Shown here: in pieces, positions 26,536 to 35,488 of the stretch
Layout of the letters: every line of letters begins with the position of its first letter
Position numbering within the stretch: position 1 is the first letter of the stretch
Origin: Planctomycetota bacterium
GTDB taxonomy: Bacteria; Planctomycetota; Planctomycetia; Planctomycetales; Planctomycetaceae
Assembly: GCA_022600195.1 (NCBI GenBank)
Contig: JAHZKX010000071.1
Span: forward strand, 62,001 to 126,000
Length of the DNA stretch: 64,000 nucleotides
Reading direction: 5' to 3'
Made by a program: the position numbers and the translations under genes
Notes under the pieces: generated by a model
Told to the model about the DNA's origin: nothing
The model's input: the letters and a program-made list of their open reading frames with translations, nothing else
The model's database searches: none

Positions 26536-27441
26536 ATGACGGATCCTGAAGATGAACACTACATGGATTCTAATCTGGAGAGCATACTAGCCTGGTCAAG
26601 AAAAGCCACAGATACGGAATGGCCAGATGAAGATTGGAATTGGGAACTAGCAAGCGCTGAGGAGGCGGACCTGATCTTGTCACTGACCAGTGAAGACTGC
26701 CCTCAGTGTGATTTCTTTGTCGATTGCCTGTATATACTCGTCGGCTCATGTGTTGACACAGACGGGGCATCCATTTCACGCGCCAAAACAGACGATTTAC
26801 TGCTTGAGGGAGAGAAAAGTTCCAATAAAAACGTACTACACTGGGTGGACCGCTCACGTGCCTTTCTGAAGAACCCGGAACAGTATGATCGAGGTACTTG
26901 GGGCTGGACATTAGACGATGAGATCTGGCGTTTTCCGGATGAGGAAAGAGTCGCCATTATCGAAGAAATCGTAGATGCATTTCACGGAGTCACATGTGGA
27001 GAAATCACCCTGCACGAAGCCGATGTGTATGATGACGATGGATCAGACGAAGACGCTGAAAAAGCACGTAGTCTGGATACTGAAAACCAGTGGGAAGATA
27101 TCCCGGGCGAATGGATAGAGAACTGTGGAGGTGCACTGTCTTTCTATGACCCGCAAAGTTGGCGGTATTATATCCCGGCTTACATGATATGGGCTCTGAA
27201 ATACTTCCAGACCAGTGATTCCATCACTGCTGACTGGACGATTTATACTTTTAACTATGAAGAAAATGATCCTGAATCGAAAAAATTTAATATGGAACGT
27301 TTTCACCTGCTGGATCAGAAACAGTCGGCAGCCGTCTGTCTATTTCTACGTTACATGTCACAGGATAACCTTCGAGTAGACGGCCGCGTTGCTGCTGAAG
27401 CAATACAAAAATACTGGGGACAATTCTGCGTGGTCAAATAG
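26536..27441 (+). CDS. Acidic protein of unknown function (DUF6714-like C-terminus)
   Basis: 301 residues, very acidic, with many Trp/Tyr/Asp residues and no signal peptide or membrane helix. The second half (GEWIENCGGALSFYDPQSW, YYIPAYMIWALKYF, then LDQKQSAAVCLFLRYM) resembles the DUF6714 type, but I could not check this. The first half contains a repeated WPDEDWNWELA-like acidic section. Such soluble, acidic, orphan proteins are often immunity proteins or partners of toxins, but no toxin gene is adjacent. It lies just downstream of the polymerase/SRAP-like pair, 88 nt away. Confidence 0.6.
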   Translation: MTDPEDEHYMDSNLESILAWSRKATDTEWPDEDWNWELASAEEADLILSLTSEDCPQCDFFVDCLYILVGSCVDTDGASISRAKTDDLLLEGEKSSNKNVLHWVDRSRAFLKNPEQYDRGTWGWTLDDEIWRFPDEERVAIIEEIVDAFHGVTCGEITLHEADVYDDDGSDEDAEKARSLDTENQWEDIPGEWIENCGGALSFYDPQSWRYYIPAYMIWALKYFQTSDSITADWTIYTFNYEENDPESKKFNMERFHLLDQKQSAAVCLFLRYMSQDNLRVDGRVAAEAIQKYWGQFCVVK

Positions 27442-27524
27442 AACCTGAGAGGTCAAATATAAATCGAAAACGCCACTATACTAACTGAGAAAGATAGTCT
27501 CACCTATTACTAGCGAGGAGATCC

Positions 27525-27602
27525 ATGACCGAAATCACTTACCTAAAAGGTGATGCCACACAGCCAGATTCAATCCAAAATATCTCCCAGTTCCCGTCTT
27601 AA
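27525..27602 (+). pseudogene. Truncated macro-domain gene (N-terminal stub)
   Basis: ATG at 27525 has a GAGGAG (27515-27520) ahead of it, and the first residues, MTEITYLKGDATQP, match the start of ADP-ribose-binding macro-domain proteins (typically M-ITY-KGDAT-P followed by an IIAHVCND motif). After about 14-16 residues similarity stops and the frame ends at 27602, inside the 3' end of the minus-strand sigma-factor gene. It looks like a gene cut off when the sigma/kinase block arrived or when DNA was deleted. Confidence 0.5.
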
Positions 27603-28199
27603 GCGATGCAGCACGCGCGATTTGGCGACGCGGACAGTACCGGGGCGCATTGATAAATCTTCGCCGACTTCTTTAGGAGTCTTCCCCTCGACAACTACTT
27701 GCCAAAATGCTTCCCAGGTTTGTTTGGCAAAATCCTGGCGGATCAGTTCTAGAGATCGCAGAAACAACTCGTTGTGGGCGTTGTTATCATCATCACTTTG
27801 ATCGTCATCGATTTCGACATCGGGAAATTGGGACAGTCTTTTCGTTGCGTCAGTACCGCCGATGGCTCCCGGTTGGCGACCGGTTTTACGGAAGTGGTCA
27901 TAAGCCTTGTTACGCGTAATCGTCCTCATCCAACCGCGAAACGTATCGCCGGGCCGGTCCTTGTGGAACTTATTGATGTTCTTGGCGAGTGACTGAAATA
28001 CGTCCTGAAAAATATCAACGATATCCTGTTCCGGCACATGAAGTCGACGACACCAGTGAAATACCAGAGGCGCATATAATTCGACCAGACGATCCCAGGC
28101 CGCCGAATCATTTTCTTTTAGCCCACACAGCAAACTTCGAGACGTTGAGACAGAACCGGATCGCATACTAACTTTTTGTGAGTCGTCGGATCGAGTCAT
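27570..28199 (-). CDS. ECF-type RNA polymerase sigma factor
   Basis: 209 residues. Region 2 is visible as DIVDIFQDVFQSLAKNINKF and GWMRTITRNKAYDHFRK; region 4 as WQVVVEGKTPKEVGEDLSMRPGTVRVAKSRVLHRLRREL, a helix-turn-helix recognising the -35 element. The linker between them is long and acidic (VEIDDDQSDDDNN). It is transcribed 42 nt downstream of the kinase gene on the same strand, the usual planctomycete sigma/kinase pair. The kinase probably replaces a classical anti-sigma factor. Confidence 0.88.
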   Translation of the reverse strand: MTRSDDSQKVSMRSGSVSTSRSLLCGLKENDSAAWDRLVELYAPLVFHWCRRLHVPEQDIVDIFQDVFQSLAKNINKFHKDRPGDTFRGWMRTITRNKAYDHFRKTGRQPGAIGGTDATKRLSQFPDVEIDDDQSDDDNNAHNELFLRSLELIRQDFAKQTWEAFWQVVVEGKTPKEVGEDLSMRPGTVRVAKSRVLHRLRRELGDILD

Positions 28200-28241
28200 A
28201 TCGTCTTCTACTTTACTATGGAATTCTGATGAGGTTTCGTA

Positions 28242-30182
28242 TTATACCCTAAACGAGCGGCTGCGTCGGGATTTGGCACCTATCACACAAACACCTATCA
28301 CCATCAGTACCACAGCGATGCAGGCCATCAACACAAACGCCCCGCGAAGGCCAGTTCGCGTGGTTTCGATATCGCGGTCCAGACGACGTCCAATTTTGAA
28401 GACGCCGCCAACTTCACCAACCTTCCAGTCTTTCTTGGGGCTTTTGCCTTTGACGTCGTTATGACAATTGAGACAACTTTTTTCCATCAAACGCGGCTTG
28501 GCAAATAATAACCAGCGATGCCCGTCGATCTCACGGAATTCATAATACTCTTTAAATTGCTGCTCAGAAGCATTCCTGTTTTTCTCCAGCCAGTCTAATG
28601 CTTTCCGTTCAAAGTCGTCTTGAGGACCGCCACCCTTTCTATTCGGCCATGGGTAAGCGCTGTAAATTCGGGCACTGAGATTTTCATCTGTGCGGCTGAT
28701 CCGTTCTCCCATGTCGATGGCAAATGTTGCCGGCAGAGGGAGCGTTCCATCTTCGGGAGTGTAGTGCTGTGAAATTCCCACCTTCACTTTATTTCGACCT
28801 AAACCATCGATTAATTCACTATAAAACCGCCAGGTCTCATCCAGCATGGCTGCTTCCATCCGCGCCCCTTCGAGCGCTGTCTGCCTCACAAAGTACTCAG
28901 ATAAACTCGATAGATAAATGATCCCGACACCCGACCCTAATGCGACTGCCAGAAACAGACTGACCGCGAAAGGATAACGACGGCACCAGCGCCAGAATCG
29001 TTCTCCTGATCCTTCCGGGCGCGCGCGAATTGGTTCCCTGGCAAGGAAACGATGCAAATCGTCAGCGAATTCGCGAGAACTTTGATACCTCCGCGCAGGG
29101 GTTTTTGCCATCGCTTTCAGACTGATTGTTTCCAAATCATGGGGAATCCGGTCGTTCAGTTGTCTTGGAGAACGCGGTTCGTCTTCGAGCACTTGCAGCA
29201 AAAGCATCCGTCGATTCCCCTGAAAAGGCCGTTCACCAGTCAGCATTTCGTAAAGGATCACACCGAGACTGTAAATGTCGCTGTGAACGTTAACCTGATG
29301 CGATTCACCCCGCGCTTGTTCCGGAGACATGTAGGCAGGGGTTCCCATCACTCGGCCTTCGGAAGTCATGGTATCAACGGTGTCACCCGTGTCACGTTTA
29401 GCCAAACCAAAGTCCGCAATGTGCGGATGACCTTCAGCATCAAGCAGAATGTTCGATGGTTTCATATCCCTGTGGATTACACCGTTTTCGTGCGCGTACG
29501 CCAGAGCATCTGCAATCTCAGCAACCAACTCGGCAGCTTGATCATGATTGATATCATCAGCCTGTAACCGACTTTCCAGGGTTTCACCTTCAATGTACTC
29601 GGTAACTAGATAACAGATCTCTTCTTCGGTATGACCTGTATCGTAGATTGCGACAATAGCGGGATGCTTAAGCTGAGCTGCACTGCGCGCTTCGCGAAAG
29701 AAGCGTTCGATTTCTTCATCGTCGGCGAAAATTCCAGCGCGTTGTACTTTGAGGGCAACGATCCGATCCAATTCCATATCCCTGGCTCGGAAGACATAAC
29801 CAAACGAACCAACTCCCAACTCGGCTTCCAGTTCGAATCGTCCCAATCGGCAAGGACCTTCAGCCAGTTTGCGCGCCAGTCGATATCCAGAATCAAGTAA
29901 AACGTCAGAATACTCATCATCTCGATGTTTTTGCCCGAGACTTCGAGCCACTTCAACAAGTTTCTGCGGAACATTCAGAGATTGATCATCGGCTCGTTCT
30001 GAACTCAAATACTTTAGCTCAGTTACAAGGCCATCAGCATATTCGTCCAAATTCTGGAGCGAAGATTCGCAATGCTCACAATCGGTGACATGGGCTGCAA
30101 TCTTATCCAATCTCGCTTCGGGCAGATCACCTACAGCAAAGGACTTCAATTCATCTGCTTTCGGACATATCGATGACGACAT
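28242..30182 (-). CDS. Ser/Thr protein kinase with zinc-finger-like N-terminus and periplasmic heme domain
   Basis: 646 residues. Residues 31-38 read HVTDCEHC, an HxxxCxxC zinc finger like that of anti-sigma factors. The kinase domain (about 117-380) is intact: glycine loop GVGSFG (123-128), Lys145, HRD (237-239), DFG (257-259) and SPEQARGE. A first membrane helix lies near 405-425, a second near 614-636. Between them an extracytoplasmic DUF3365/Tll0287-like domain carries one c-type heme site, CLNCH (570-574). So a heme- or redox-sensing domain faces the periplasm and a kinase the cytoplasm. With the adjacent sigma factor it forms a plausible redox signalling module. Confidence 0.87.
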   Translation of the reverse strand: MSSSICPKADELKSFAVGDLPEARLDKIAAHVTDCEHCESSLQNLDEYADGLVTELKYLSSERADDQSLNVPQKLVEVARSLGQKHRDDEYSDVLLDSGYRLARKLAEGPCRLGRFELEAELGVGSFGYVFRARDMELDRIVALKVQRAGIFADDEEIERFFREARSAAQLKHPAIVAIYDTGHTEEEICYLVTEYIEGETLESRLQADDINHDQAAELVAEIADALAYAHENGVIHRDMKPSNILLDAEGHPHIADFGLAKRDTGDTVDTMTSEGRVMGTPAYMSPEQARGESHQVNVHSDIYSLGVILYEMLTGERPFQGNRRMLLLQVLEDEPRSPRQLNDRIPHDLETISLKAMAKTPARRYQSSREFADDLHRFLAREPIRARPEGSGERFWRWCRRYPFAVSLFLAVALGSGVGIIYLSSLSEYFVRQTALEGARMEAAMLDETWRFYSELIDGLGRNKVKVGISQHYTPEDGTLPLPATFAIDMGERISRTDENLSARIYSAYPWPNRKGGGPQDDFERKALDWLEKNRNASEQQFKEYYEFREIDGHRWLLFAKPRLMEKSCLNCHNDVKGKSPKKDWKVGEVGGVFKIGRRLDRDIETTRTGLRGAFVLMACIAVVLMVIGVCVIGAKSRRSRSFRV

Positions 30183-30390
30183 AGATTGACTCCTTAAGTC
30201 CGATCATACAGAACTCGTTCGTAGTACTCCATTTATCATAACGCACAACCGTTACACATCCTGAAATAATCAATATAAATATCTTATACAATTAAACTTA
30301 AGCCAATGCACCTCTAAGAGGGATGGCTGAATATCTCGATGAGACAGAATCAGGAATATGGTACAAAATTCCCCAAAACCCGGATTGGTG

Positions 30391-30406
30391 TAACGCTTCT
30401 ACGTTA
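30391..30406. promoter_or_regulatory. Dyad in the kinase/Tat-protein divergent region
   Basis: TAACG-CTTCTA-CGTTA is a perfect 5+6+5 inverted repeat. TGTAAC occurs at 30389 and 30413 (24 nt apart) and inverted (GTTACA) at 30251. The repeated hexamer suggests a shared factor, perhaps the adjacent ECF sigma factor, acting on both genes. Confidence 0.35.
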
Positions 30407-30412
30407 TCTTAA

Positions 30413-30439
30413 TGTAACCTGAAAGTTGTGAATTTCGAC
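30413..30439 (+). promoter_or_regulatory. ECF-type promoter candidate
   Basis: TGTAACC (30413-30419), 16-nt spacer, CGAC (30436-30439): the AAC -35 core and CGNC -10 typical of ECF sigma-factor promoters. It would start transcription about 65 nt before the ATG of the Tat-exported protein gene at 30513. Confidence 0.45.
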
Positions 30440-30512
30440 TCCATTTACGGCTACAGAAAGATCGGAACTATGCTTGTCACTTTTGGTCCATCACGTTAGC
30501 AGGAGAGACAAA

Positions 30513-32075
30513 ATGAACTCGAACACTCGACGCGAATTTCTGGCAGATATTGGACGAGGCATGTTGATCGGAGGCGTCGGATCATCGCTCGCTTTCGATC
30601 TTGGACTGGCTCCCGCTTTCGCTGGCGAGGACGCAAACAAGCTGACATTTGGTGATATGGAACCACTGGTTTCAGCCATGCAAGAGACACCGTTGGACAA
30701 ACTGCAACCGATGCTGGTCAAGAAATTAAATTCTGGTACTGATTTGCAGACTTTAGTCTCAGCTGCGGCTCTCGCCAATACCCGATCATTTGGAGGCCAG
30801 GATTACATTGGATTCCATACCTTTATGGCGCTTGCTCCTGCATACGAGATGGCTCAACAACTGCCGACAGAGCTCAAGCCACTTCCCATACTGAAAGTGC
30901 TCTATCGAAACACAGCACGCATTCAAGACACAGGGCATCACAAAAACGAAGTCCTACACCCTGTCAAAGCAGCGACTCTCCCTCAAGGCAAACCCGGTGG
31001 ACCACTTCTGCAGGCGGCAACCCGCAGCGGCGATTATGACAAAGCTGAAAGGACATTCGCCGCTCAGGTACAAGGGTCTGTAGGCGAAGCGTATAACCAT
31101 TTACAATTCGCCATTCAAGATGAACTCAACGTCCATCGTGTTGTCTTAGCCTGGCGCGCATGGGCGATGCTCGATATGGTAGGGCAAGAACACGCACACT
31201 CTCTATTAAGACAATCAGTTCGTTTCTGTGTCAAATCGGAACAAGGCAACATCAATAGGAATCGACCACCATCCAAAATTCGGACGGTGCTTCCTATGCT
31301 GCTCGACCAGTACCGATTGCTCAGTAAACCGCTCGGGAAGCGAAAAGCCGATGATGCCTGGGTGGAATCGCTGGCCCAAACGATCTATCGCGGCAACTCG
31401 GAACAAGCCGCCGATGCAGCCGCTGCTGCCCTGGCGGAAGGCTTTGATCCTGAAGCGGTCGGCGAAGCGATTTCACTCGCGTCGAATGCGCTGGTGCTGC
31501 ATGACCAGGGACGAACCAAGGGACAGACGCGCCCTGGTAAGCCGATTGGTAGTGTGCACGGGGACTCTGTCGGCGTACATGCTTCGGATTCAGCCAATGC
31601 CTGGCGGAATATCGCCCGTGTCAGCGACCAGCGAAACACCATAGCCAGCTTGATCGTCGGAGCCTACCACACAGTCACCGGCAGATACAGCAGCAAACTG
31701 AATGCACTACCCTATCCGCTCAACGAGCAACTTGAAGAGATCACATCACAAGATCCAGCAAAGTTGATCCAGGAAGCAGGAGCAGCAATTCGTAATAAAG
31801 ATCAGTTCCGTGCTGCAGCCGTGGTTCATCGGTACGGAGAATTAGGGCATAACGCTCGCCCCATATTCGATCTGCTAATCCGATACGCCACCAGCGAAGA
31901 TGGTGCTTTACACGCTGAAAAGTATTATTGCACTGTAAATGAAGAGTTCCGAAAGACACGCGAGGCTTTCCGCTGGCGTCAACTGGTGGCACTCGCGCGT
32001 GTGACCGCCAGTGAATACGGAAAACCCTCACCCGGCTACGCGGAAGCCTGCGGCTTATTGAAGATCAATAGTTAA
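30513..32075 (+). CDS. Tat-exported protein of unknown function
   Basis: About 520 residues from ATG 30513 (AGGAGAG, spacing ~6). The N-terminus has a twin-arginine signal (NTRREFLADIGRG). The mature protein is mainly helical and rich in His and Glu: AYNHLQFAIQDELNVHR, GQEHAHSLLRQSV, and GSVHGDSVGVHASD. This could be a metal- or heme-binding enzyme, but I recognise no family name. The gene is divergent from the kinase/sigma operon and may be a target of that sigma factor (promoter candidate at 30413). Confidence 0.7.
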   Translation: MNSNTRREFLADIGRGMLIGGVGSSLAFDLGLAPAFAGEDANKLTFGDMEPLVSAMQETPLDKLQPMLVKKLNSGTDLQTLVSAAALANTRSFGGQDYIGFHTFMALAPAYEMAQQLPTELKPLPILKVLYRNTARIQDTGHHKNEVLHPVKAATLPQGKPGGPLLQAATRSGDYDKAERTFAAQVQGSVGEAYNHLQFAIQDELNVHRVVLAWRAWAMLDMVGQEHAHSLLRQSVRFCVKSEQGNINRNRPPSKIRTVLPMLLDQYRLLSKPLGKRKADDAWVESLAQTIYRGNSEQAADAAAAALAEGFDPEAVGEAISLASNALVLHDQGRTKGQTRPGKPIGSVHGDSVGVHASDSANAWRNIARVSDQRNTIASLIVGAYHTVTGRYSSKLNALPYPLNEQLEEITSQDPAKLIQEAGAAIRNKDQFRAAAVVHRYGELGHNARPIFDLLIRYATSEDGALHAEKYYCTVNEEFRKTREAFRWRQLVALARVTASEYGKPSPGYAEACGLLKINS

Positions 32076-32191
32076 TCGCAGGACACCTTTCAGATATTAC
32101 GATTTAGAATGCCTTAGTAACGCAAGTTTTGTTAAACTACTTGCGTTACTACGGTGGACTCCATTCTACTCTTCCAGGGAGAAAACGTAAT

Positions 32192-32902
32192 ATGAGAACG
32201 GTGAGTCAGGTGATGACTGAGCTCAAAAAGAAAGGCAGCGCACAAACGCGAAAGACTTACGCCCGGCACGGTATCCCCGACGAGATGTTCGGCGTCAGTA
32301 TTGCTAATCTCAAAGTCATCGCCAAAACAATCAAAGGTAACCAGTCACTGGCATGCGAGTTGTACGAAACGGGCAATTACGACGCCATGTATCTTGCAGG
32401 GATTGTGGCCGATGGTTCGCAAATGACAAAGAAACAACTGGAATCGTGGGTCAAAAACGCAACATGCGCCATGATCTCTGAATATACTGTTCCCGGCGTA
32501 GCCGGCGAGAGCCCACACGCAGAGACACTGGCAATGAAATGGATTGATTCCAGAAAAGAGTCGATCGCCAGCAGTGGCTGGTGTACCTACGCGGAAGTGT
32601 TAGCAACGAGGCCCGACGAAGAATTAGATCTTGCAGAAATCAAATCGCTCCTGAATCGCATCGCTAAAGATATTCAAAACGCACCGAATAAAGTGCGCTA
32701 CACGATGAACGGATTCGTGATTGCCGCCGGAGCCTACGTCAAACCACTACTGAAACAGGCGAAACAGGTCGCAAAAAAAATAGGCGCTGTGTCAGTCGAT
32801 ATGGGAGACACAGCATGCAAAGTGCCACTGGCCTCGGCATACATCGAAAAAATTGAGAAAGCAGGACGCGTTGGCAAAAAACGAAAAACAGTCAAATGCT
32901 AA
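32192..32902 (+). CDS. DNA alkylation repair protein, AlkD-like
   Basis: About 236 residues from ATG 32192; the longer frame back to 32129 lacks an RBS. The protein begins MRTVSQVMTELKKKGSAQTR and has the short repeated helices of the HEAT-like AlkD/DNA alkylation repair family (for example YDAMYLAGIVADG and ESIASSGWCTYAEVLA). AlkD glycosylases remove bulky cationic alkyl bases by flipping DNA along the HEAT surface. It is a single gene; the basic C-terminus (VGKKRKTVKC) is consistent with DNA binding. Confidence 0.75.
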   Translation: MRTVSQVMTELKKKGSAQTRKTYARHGIPDEMFGVSIANLKVIAKTIKGNQSLACELYETGNYDAMYLAGIVADGSQMTKKQLESWVKNATCAMISEYTVPGVAGESPHAETLAMKWIDSRKESIASSGWCTYAEVLATRPDEELDLAEIKSLLNRIAKDIQNAPNKVRYTMNGFVIAAGAYVKPLLKQAKQVAKKIGAVSVDMGDTACKVPLASAYIEKIEKAGRVGKKRKTVKC

Positions 32903-32937
32903 TCGTTACCTCATGCGGAAAAGCTATTCAGACTCGC

Positions 32938-33399
32938 TCAGTCCGCAGCGCCAATATCATTATTGAAGGCGTCCTGGACTATTCGACGTTCGTGTCGCTG
33001 ATGGGCGATATAGCTCGTGATCCAGTCGCGGAGTTCATGCCGTAGCTCGCTGGCAATTTGACGCATCTGTCGCAAAGGAATCGAATCTTGCATGCGCATG
33101 CGCAAGTCGCTTAAATTGACGAGCAGTGTACAACGTTCCTGGTAAAGATTTCGAACCTGGCCCTGCCAGTTGGGATGCTCTTCCAGAACTTCTTCCAGAT
33201 AGCCGCCTTCATCCTGTAATTCAAACTCACGAGGCATCGTTTTCAATAATGTATCCAGTACCTCGGAAATCCACTTCCAGGCACCCACATCACCGTCGGC
33301 TTCTTCCAGTAAATCAAGCAGGTCGCCCATCAGGATATATTCCAACGCGGTTATTTCTTCCAATGCGCCATTCATTATAGATGAGTTTCTTCTGGCCAT
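32938..33399 (-). CDS. Helical protein, hemerythrin-like
   Basis: 153 residues, no signal peptide, ATG preceded by GGAGGG (spacing ~7). It is almost entirely helical; the C-terminal pattern HQRHERRIVQDAFNNDIGAAD resembles the last helix of hemerythrin-like domain proteins of planctomycetes. Yet the early His ligands of a diiron site are missing, so metal binding is doubtful. I would call it a four-helix protein with a degenerate hemerythrin-like fold. Confidence 0.5.
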   Translation of the reverse strand: MARRNSSIMNGALEEITALEYILMGDLLDLLEEADGDVGAWKWISEVLDTLLKTMPREFELQDEGGYLEEVLEEHPNWQGQVRNLYQERCTLLVNLSDLRMRMQDSIPLRQMRQIASELRHELRDWITSYIAHQRHERRIVQDAFNNDIGAAD

Positions 33400-33945
33400 G
33401 CTGAGCCCTCCTTAGATTCGCAAAGACGACAACCTGTAAGAGTCGACCTCTTTGTTGCTGGATAGATTGATTCTCGTAGGCAACTCCTGTTTGAAACTTG
33501 CTCAATCAATCGAATATAAAACTAGAACGGTTGAAAACACCCTTACTAATTTACCATCTGAGATTCAGCGGGTCAAAAAAACTTTTTCATTCAGAACCCC
33601 TTTTCTGACGATTTATTTTTTTATTATTTTTTTCAAAAAAAACAAAGATTATAAAACGTCTTGAGTGTACTGCATTTATGTAAATTTTGGTTTTTCTATT
33701 CGCCGAGCAGATCTGTTTCCCATTGTTTTTGACGAAATCAATGTGTGTTACAGAAACCCTGTGCATTCTTCCCCATCTGACTGGTTACTCTTATCCACTT
33801 TTCACAGGACGCGATATTGCATTTCTGGAATCCCAGGCCGAGATGCGATACACTATGAGAAGAGTACTTCGGAATAATTTTCTGACGAAAAAAAGCAATC
33901 ATTTCTTCGGCTGACAGAACCATTTCACCTACGGGATTTAAGATC
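33400..33945. other. AT-rich intergenic region, 546 nt
   Basis: Contains short frames at 33452-33664, 33665-33877 and 33687-33914, none with a ribosome binding site or a recognisable protein. A very AT-rich stretch lies around 33585-33660, with T and A runs, and could hold the promoter of the methyltransferase gene. I see no other feature. Confidence 0.4.
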
Positions 33946-35031
33946 ATGCCTACCACTACCGGGATGAAGGGCAGTGGCTTTTACGATGCCAACTCGAAAG
34001 AACAACGATCCGCGCTGGAATCATTTCTTCCCTGGCTGGAAGAAGCCATTGCAGATTTGCCAACACCAGACGCTCAGCAGAAATCGTGGAATGTGCTCGA
34101 TATTGGTTCGTCGGAAGGCGGAAATGCAATCTATGCAATGAACCGCCTGACAACCGCTTTGCGACATCATTCCGATTTACCTGTCTGGGCGCTGTTTGAT
34201 GATCTGCCAACGAATGACTTCAACCAACTGTTTTCCAATCTCTTCCCACAAGATCGATCCGCGTTTACTGAAACCGATATCTTTCCCGCTACCATAGGCG
34301 GATCGGCCTTTGGCCGCCTGGTACCGCCGCGTTCTCTGCATCTGGCAACCACATTTAATGCCATCGGTTTTTTTGAAACGAAACCAGACGCCAGTCTTCC
34401 CCATTTCATTCTGGCAATGCAACCAAACCCACATGCGCCACGAGATGGAGTCTCCGTCACGGAAAACGAATTGAAACCGTTCCGCGATCAAGCTCATCAA
34501 GATCTCTCTCATTTTTATGCGGCACGCGCTGAAGAACTGGTCTCAGGCGGAAAACTGCTCGTCCAAGTTTTTGGCAGAAATGAAACCCACTCTACCGGAC
34601 ATGGCATTTGTGATGTCCTCAATGATGCGCTGATCGATTTCGTGGAAGCAGAAATGTTACCACGCAGTTTTTATGAGGACTTTATTTTTCCCGCTTACTA
34701 TCGCAGCCTGGAAGAACTCATCGCACCAATTCAGGAGAATGATCAATTAACATCCGCTTACCGTATCGAACAGGCAGAAACCCGTGATGTCCCCGTTCCC
34801 TTTAATGATGCGCTCGCTCAAACCGGCGATCAAAAAGCCTGGGCTCATAGTTATACCGGCTTTCTACGTGCCTTTACGGAACCGGTCATTGCTCTCACGA
34901 TTCCAGACGAATTACCACAAGAAAATACCATTGATAAAATTTACGAGCGTGTAGAACGACTGCTCCTGGATCATCCGGAACGCTACGAATTTCATTTTAT
35001 CTCGATTGCTACTTTACTCACACGCGTCTGA
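33946..35031 (+). CDS. SABATH-type SAM-dependent carboxyl methyltransferase
   Basis: 361 residues. The N-terminus [15 protein letters not shown] matches the SABATH opening (MKGG...Y..NS..Q). The SAM motif is [14 protein letters not shown], followed by [12 protein letters not shown] (family NDLP-NDFN) and [22 protein letters not shown] (family YGRLFP..SLH-...LHWL). This family methylates small carboxylic acids (salicylate, jasmonate, gibberellins, caffeine precursors in plants). The bacterial substrate is unknown. The gene ends 32 nt before MsrB, possibly cotranscribed. Confidence 0.82.
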   Translation: MPTTTGMKGSGFYDANSKEQRSALESFLPWLEEAIADLPTPDAQQKSWNVLDIGSSEGGNAIYAMNRLTTALRHHSDLPVWALFDDLPTNDFNQLFSNLFPQDRSAFTETDIFPATIGGSAFGRLVPPRSLHLATTFNAIGFFETKPDASLPHFILAMQPNPHAPRDGVSVTENELKPFRDQAHQDLSHFYAARAEELVSGGKLLVQVFGRNETHSTGHGICDVLNDALIDFVEAEMLPRSFYEDFIFPAYYRSLEELIAPIQENDQLTSAYRIEQAETRDVPVPFNDALAQTGDQKAWAHSYTGFLRAFTEPVIALTIPDELPQENTIDKIYERVERLLLDHPERYEFHFISIATLLTRV

Positions 35032-35063
35032 GCGGCAACTTTAAGTTTAACAGGACTTCTCTG

Positions 35064-35471
35064 ATGGAATCAAAACCAACCAACACGAACTATAATGAGC
35101 TCACACCCGAGGAAGCCCGCGTCATTCTACACAAGGGAACCGAAGGACCTTTCATCGGCGAATACACTAACCTGAAAGCAACGGGCACATTTATCTGTCG
35201 TCAATGTAACGCGCCCCTGTATCGTAGCGAAGATAAATTTGAGAGCCATTGTGGCTGGCCCAGCTTTGATGATGAACTGCCCGCCGCCGTCGAACGCTGC
35301 CCCGATGCAGACGGCTCTCGCACAGAAATCGTCTGCCAGCATTGCGAAGGTCATCTGGGGCACGTCTTCCTCGGTGAAGGTATGACCGAAAAAAACACGC
35401 GGCACTGCGTGAATTCCATTTCCATGAAATTCATTCCCGCCGAACAGCCCCTGCCAGCAGTCATCAAATGA
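35064..35471 (+). CDS. msrB: Peptide methionine (R)-S-oxide reductase
   Basis: 135 residues. MsrB signature: CRQC and CQHC (zinc ligands), [15 protein letters not shown], and the catalytic RHCVNSISM. It reduces methionine-R-sulfoxide in damaged proteins using thioredoxin. No signal peptide, so cytoplasmic. Located 32 nt after the SABATH gene and convergent with the SelO gene, another redox-linked enzyme. Confidence 0.93.
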   Translation: MESKPTNTNYNELTPEEARVILHKGTEGPFIGEYTNLKATGTFICRQCNAPLYRSEDKFESHCGWPSFDDELPAAVERCPDADGSRTEIVCQHCEGHLGHVFLGEGMTEKNTRHCVNSISMKFIPAEQPLPAVIK

Positions 35472-35488
35472 TCGCCAGCCTGATGCCA

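Noticed and set aside
33452..33914. Three 60-75-codon frames in an AT-rich gap
   Set aside because: None has an RBS or sensible composition; the region has low-complexity T/A runs.
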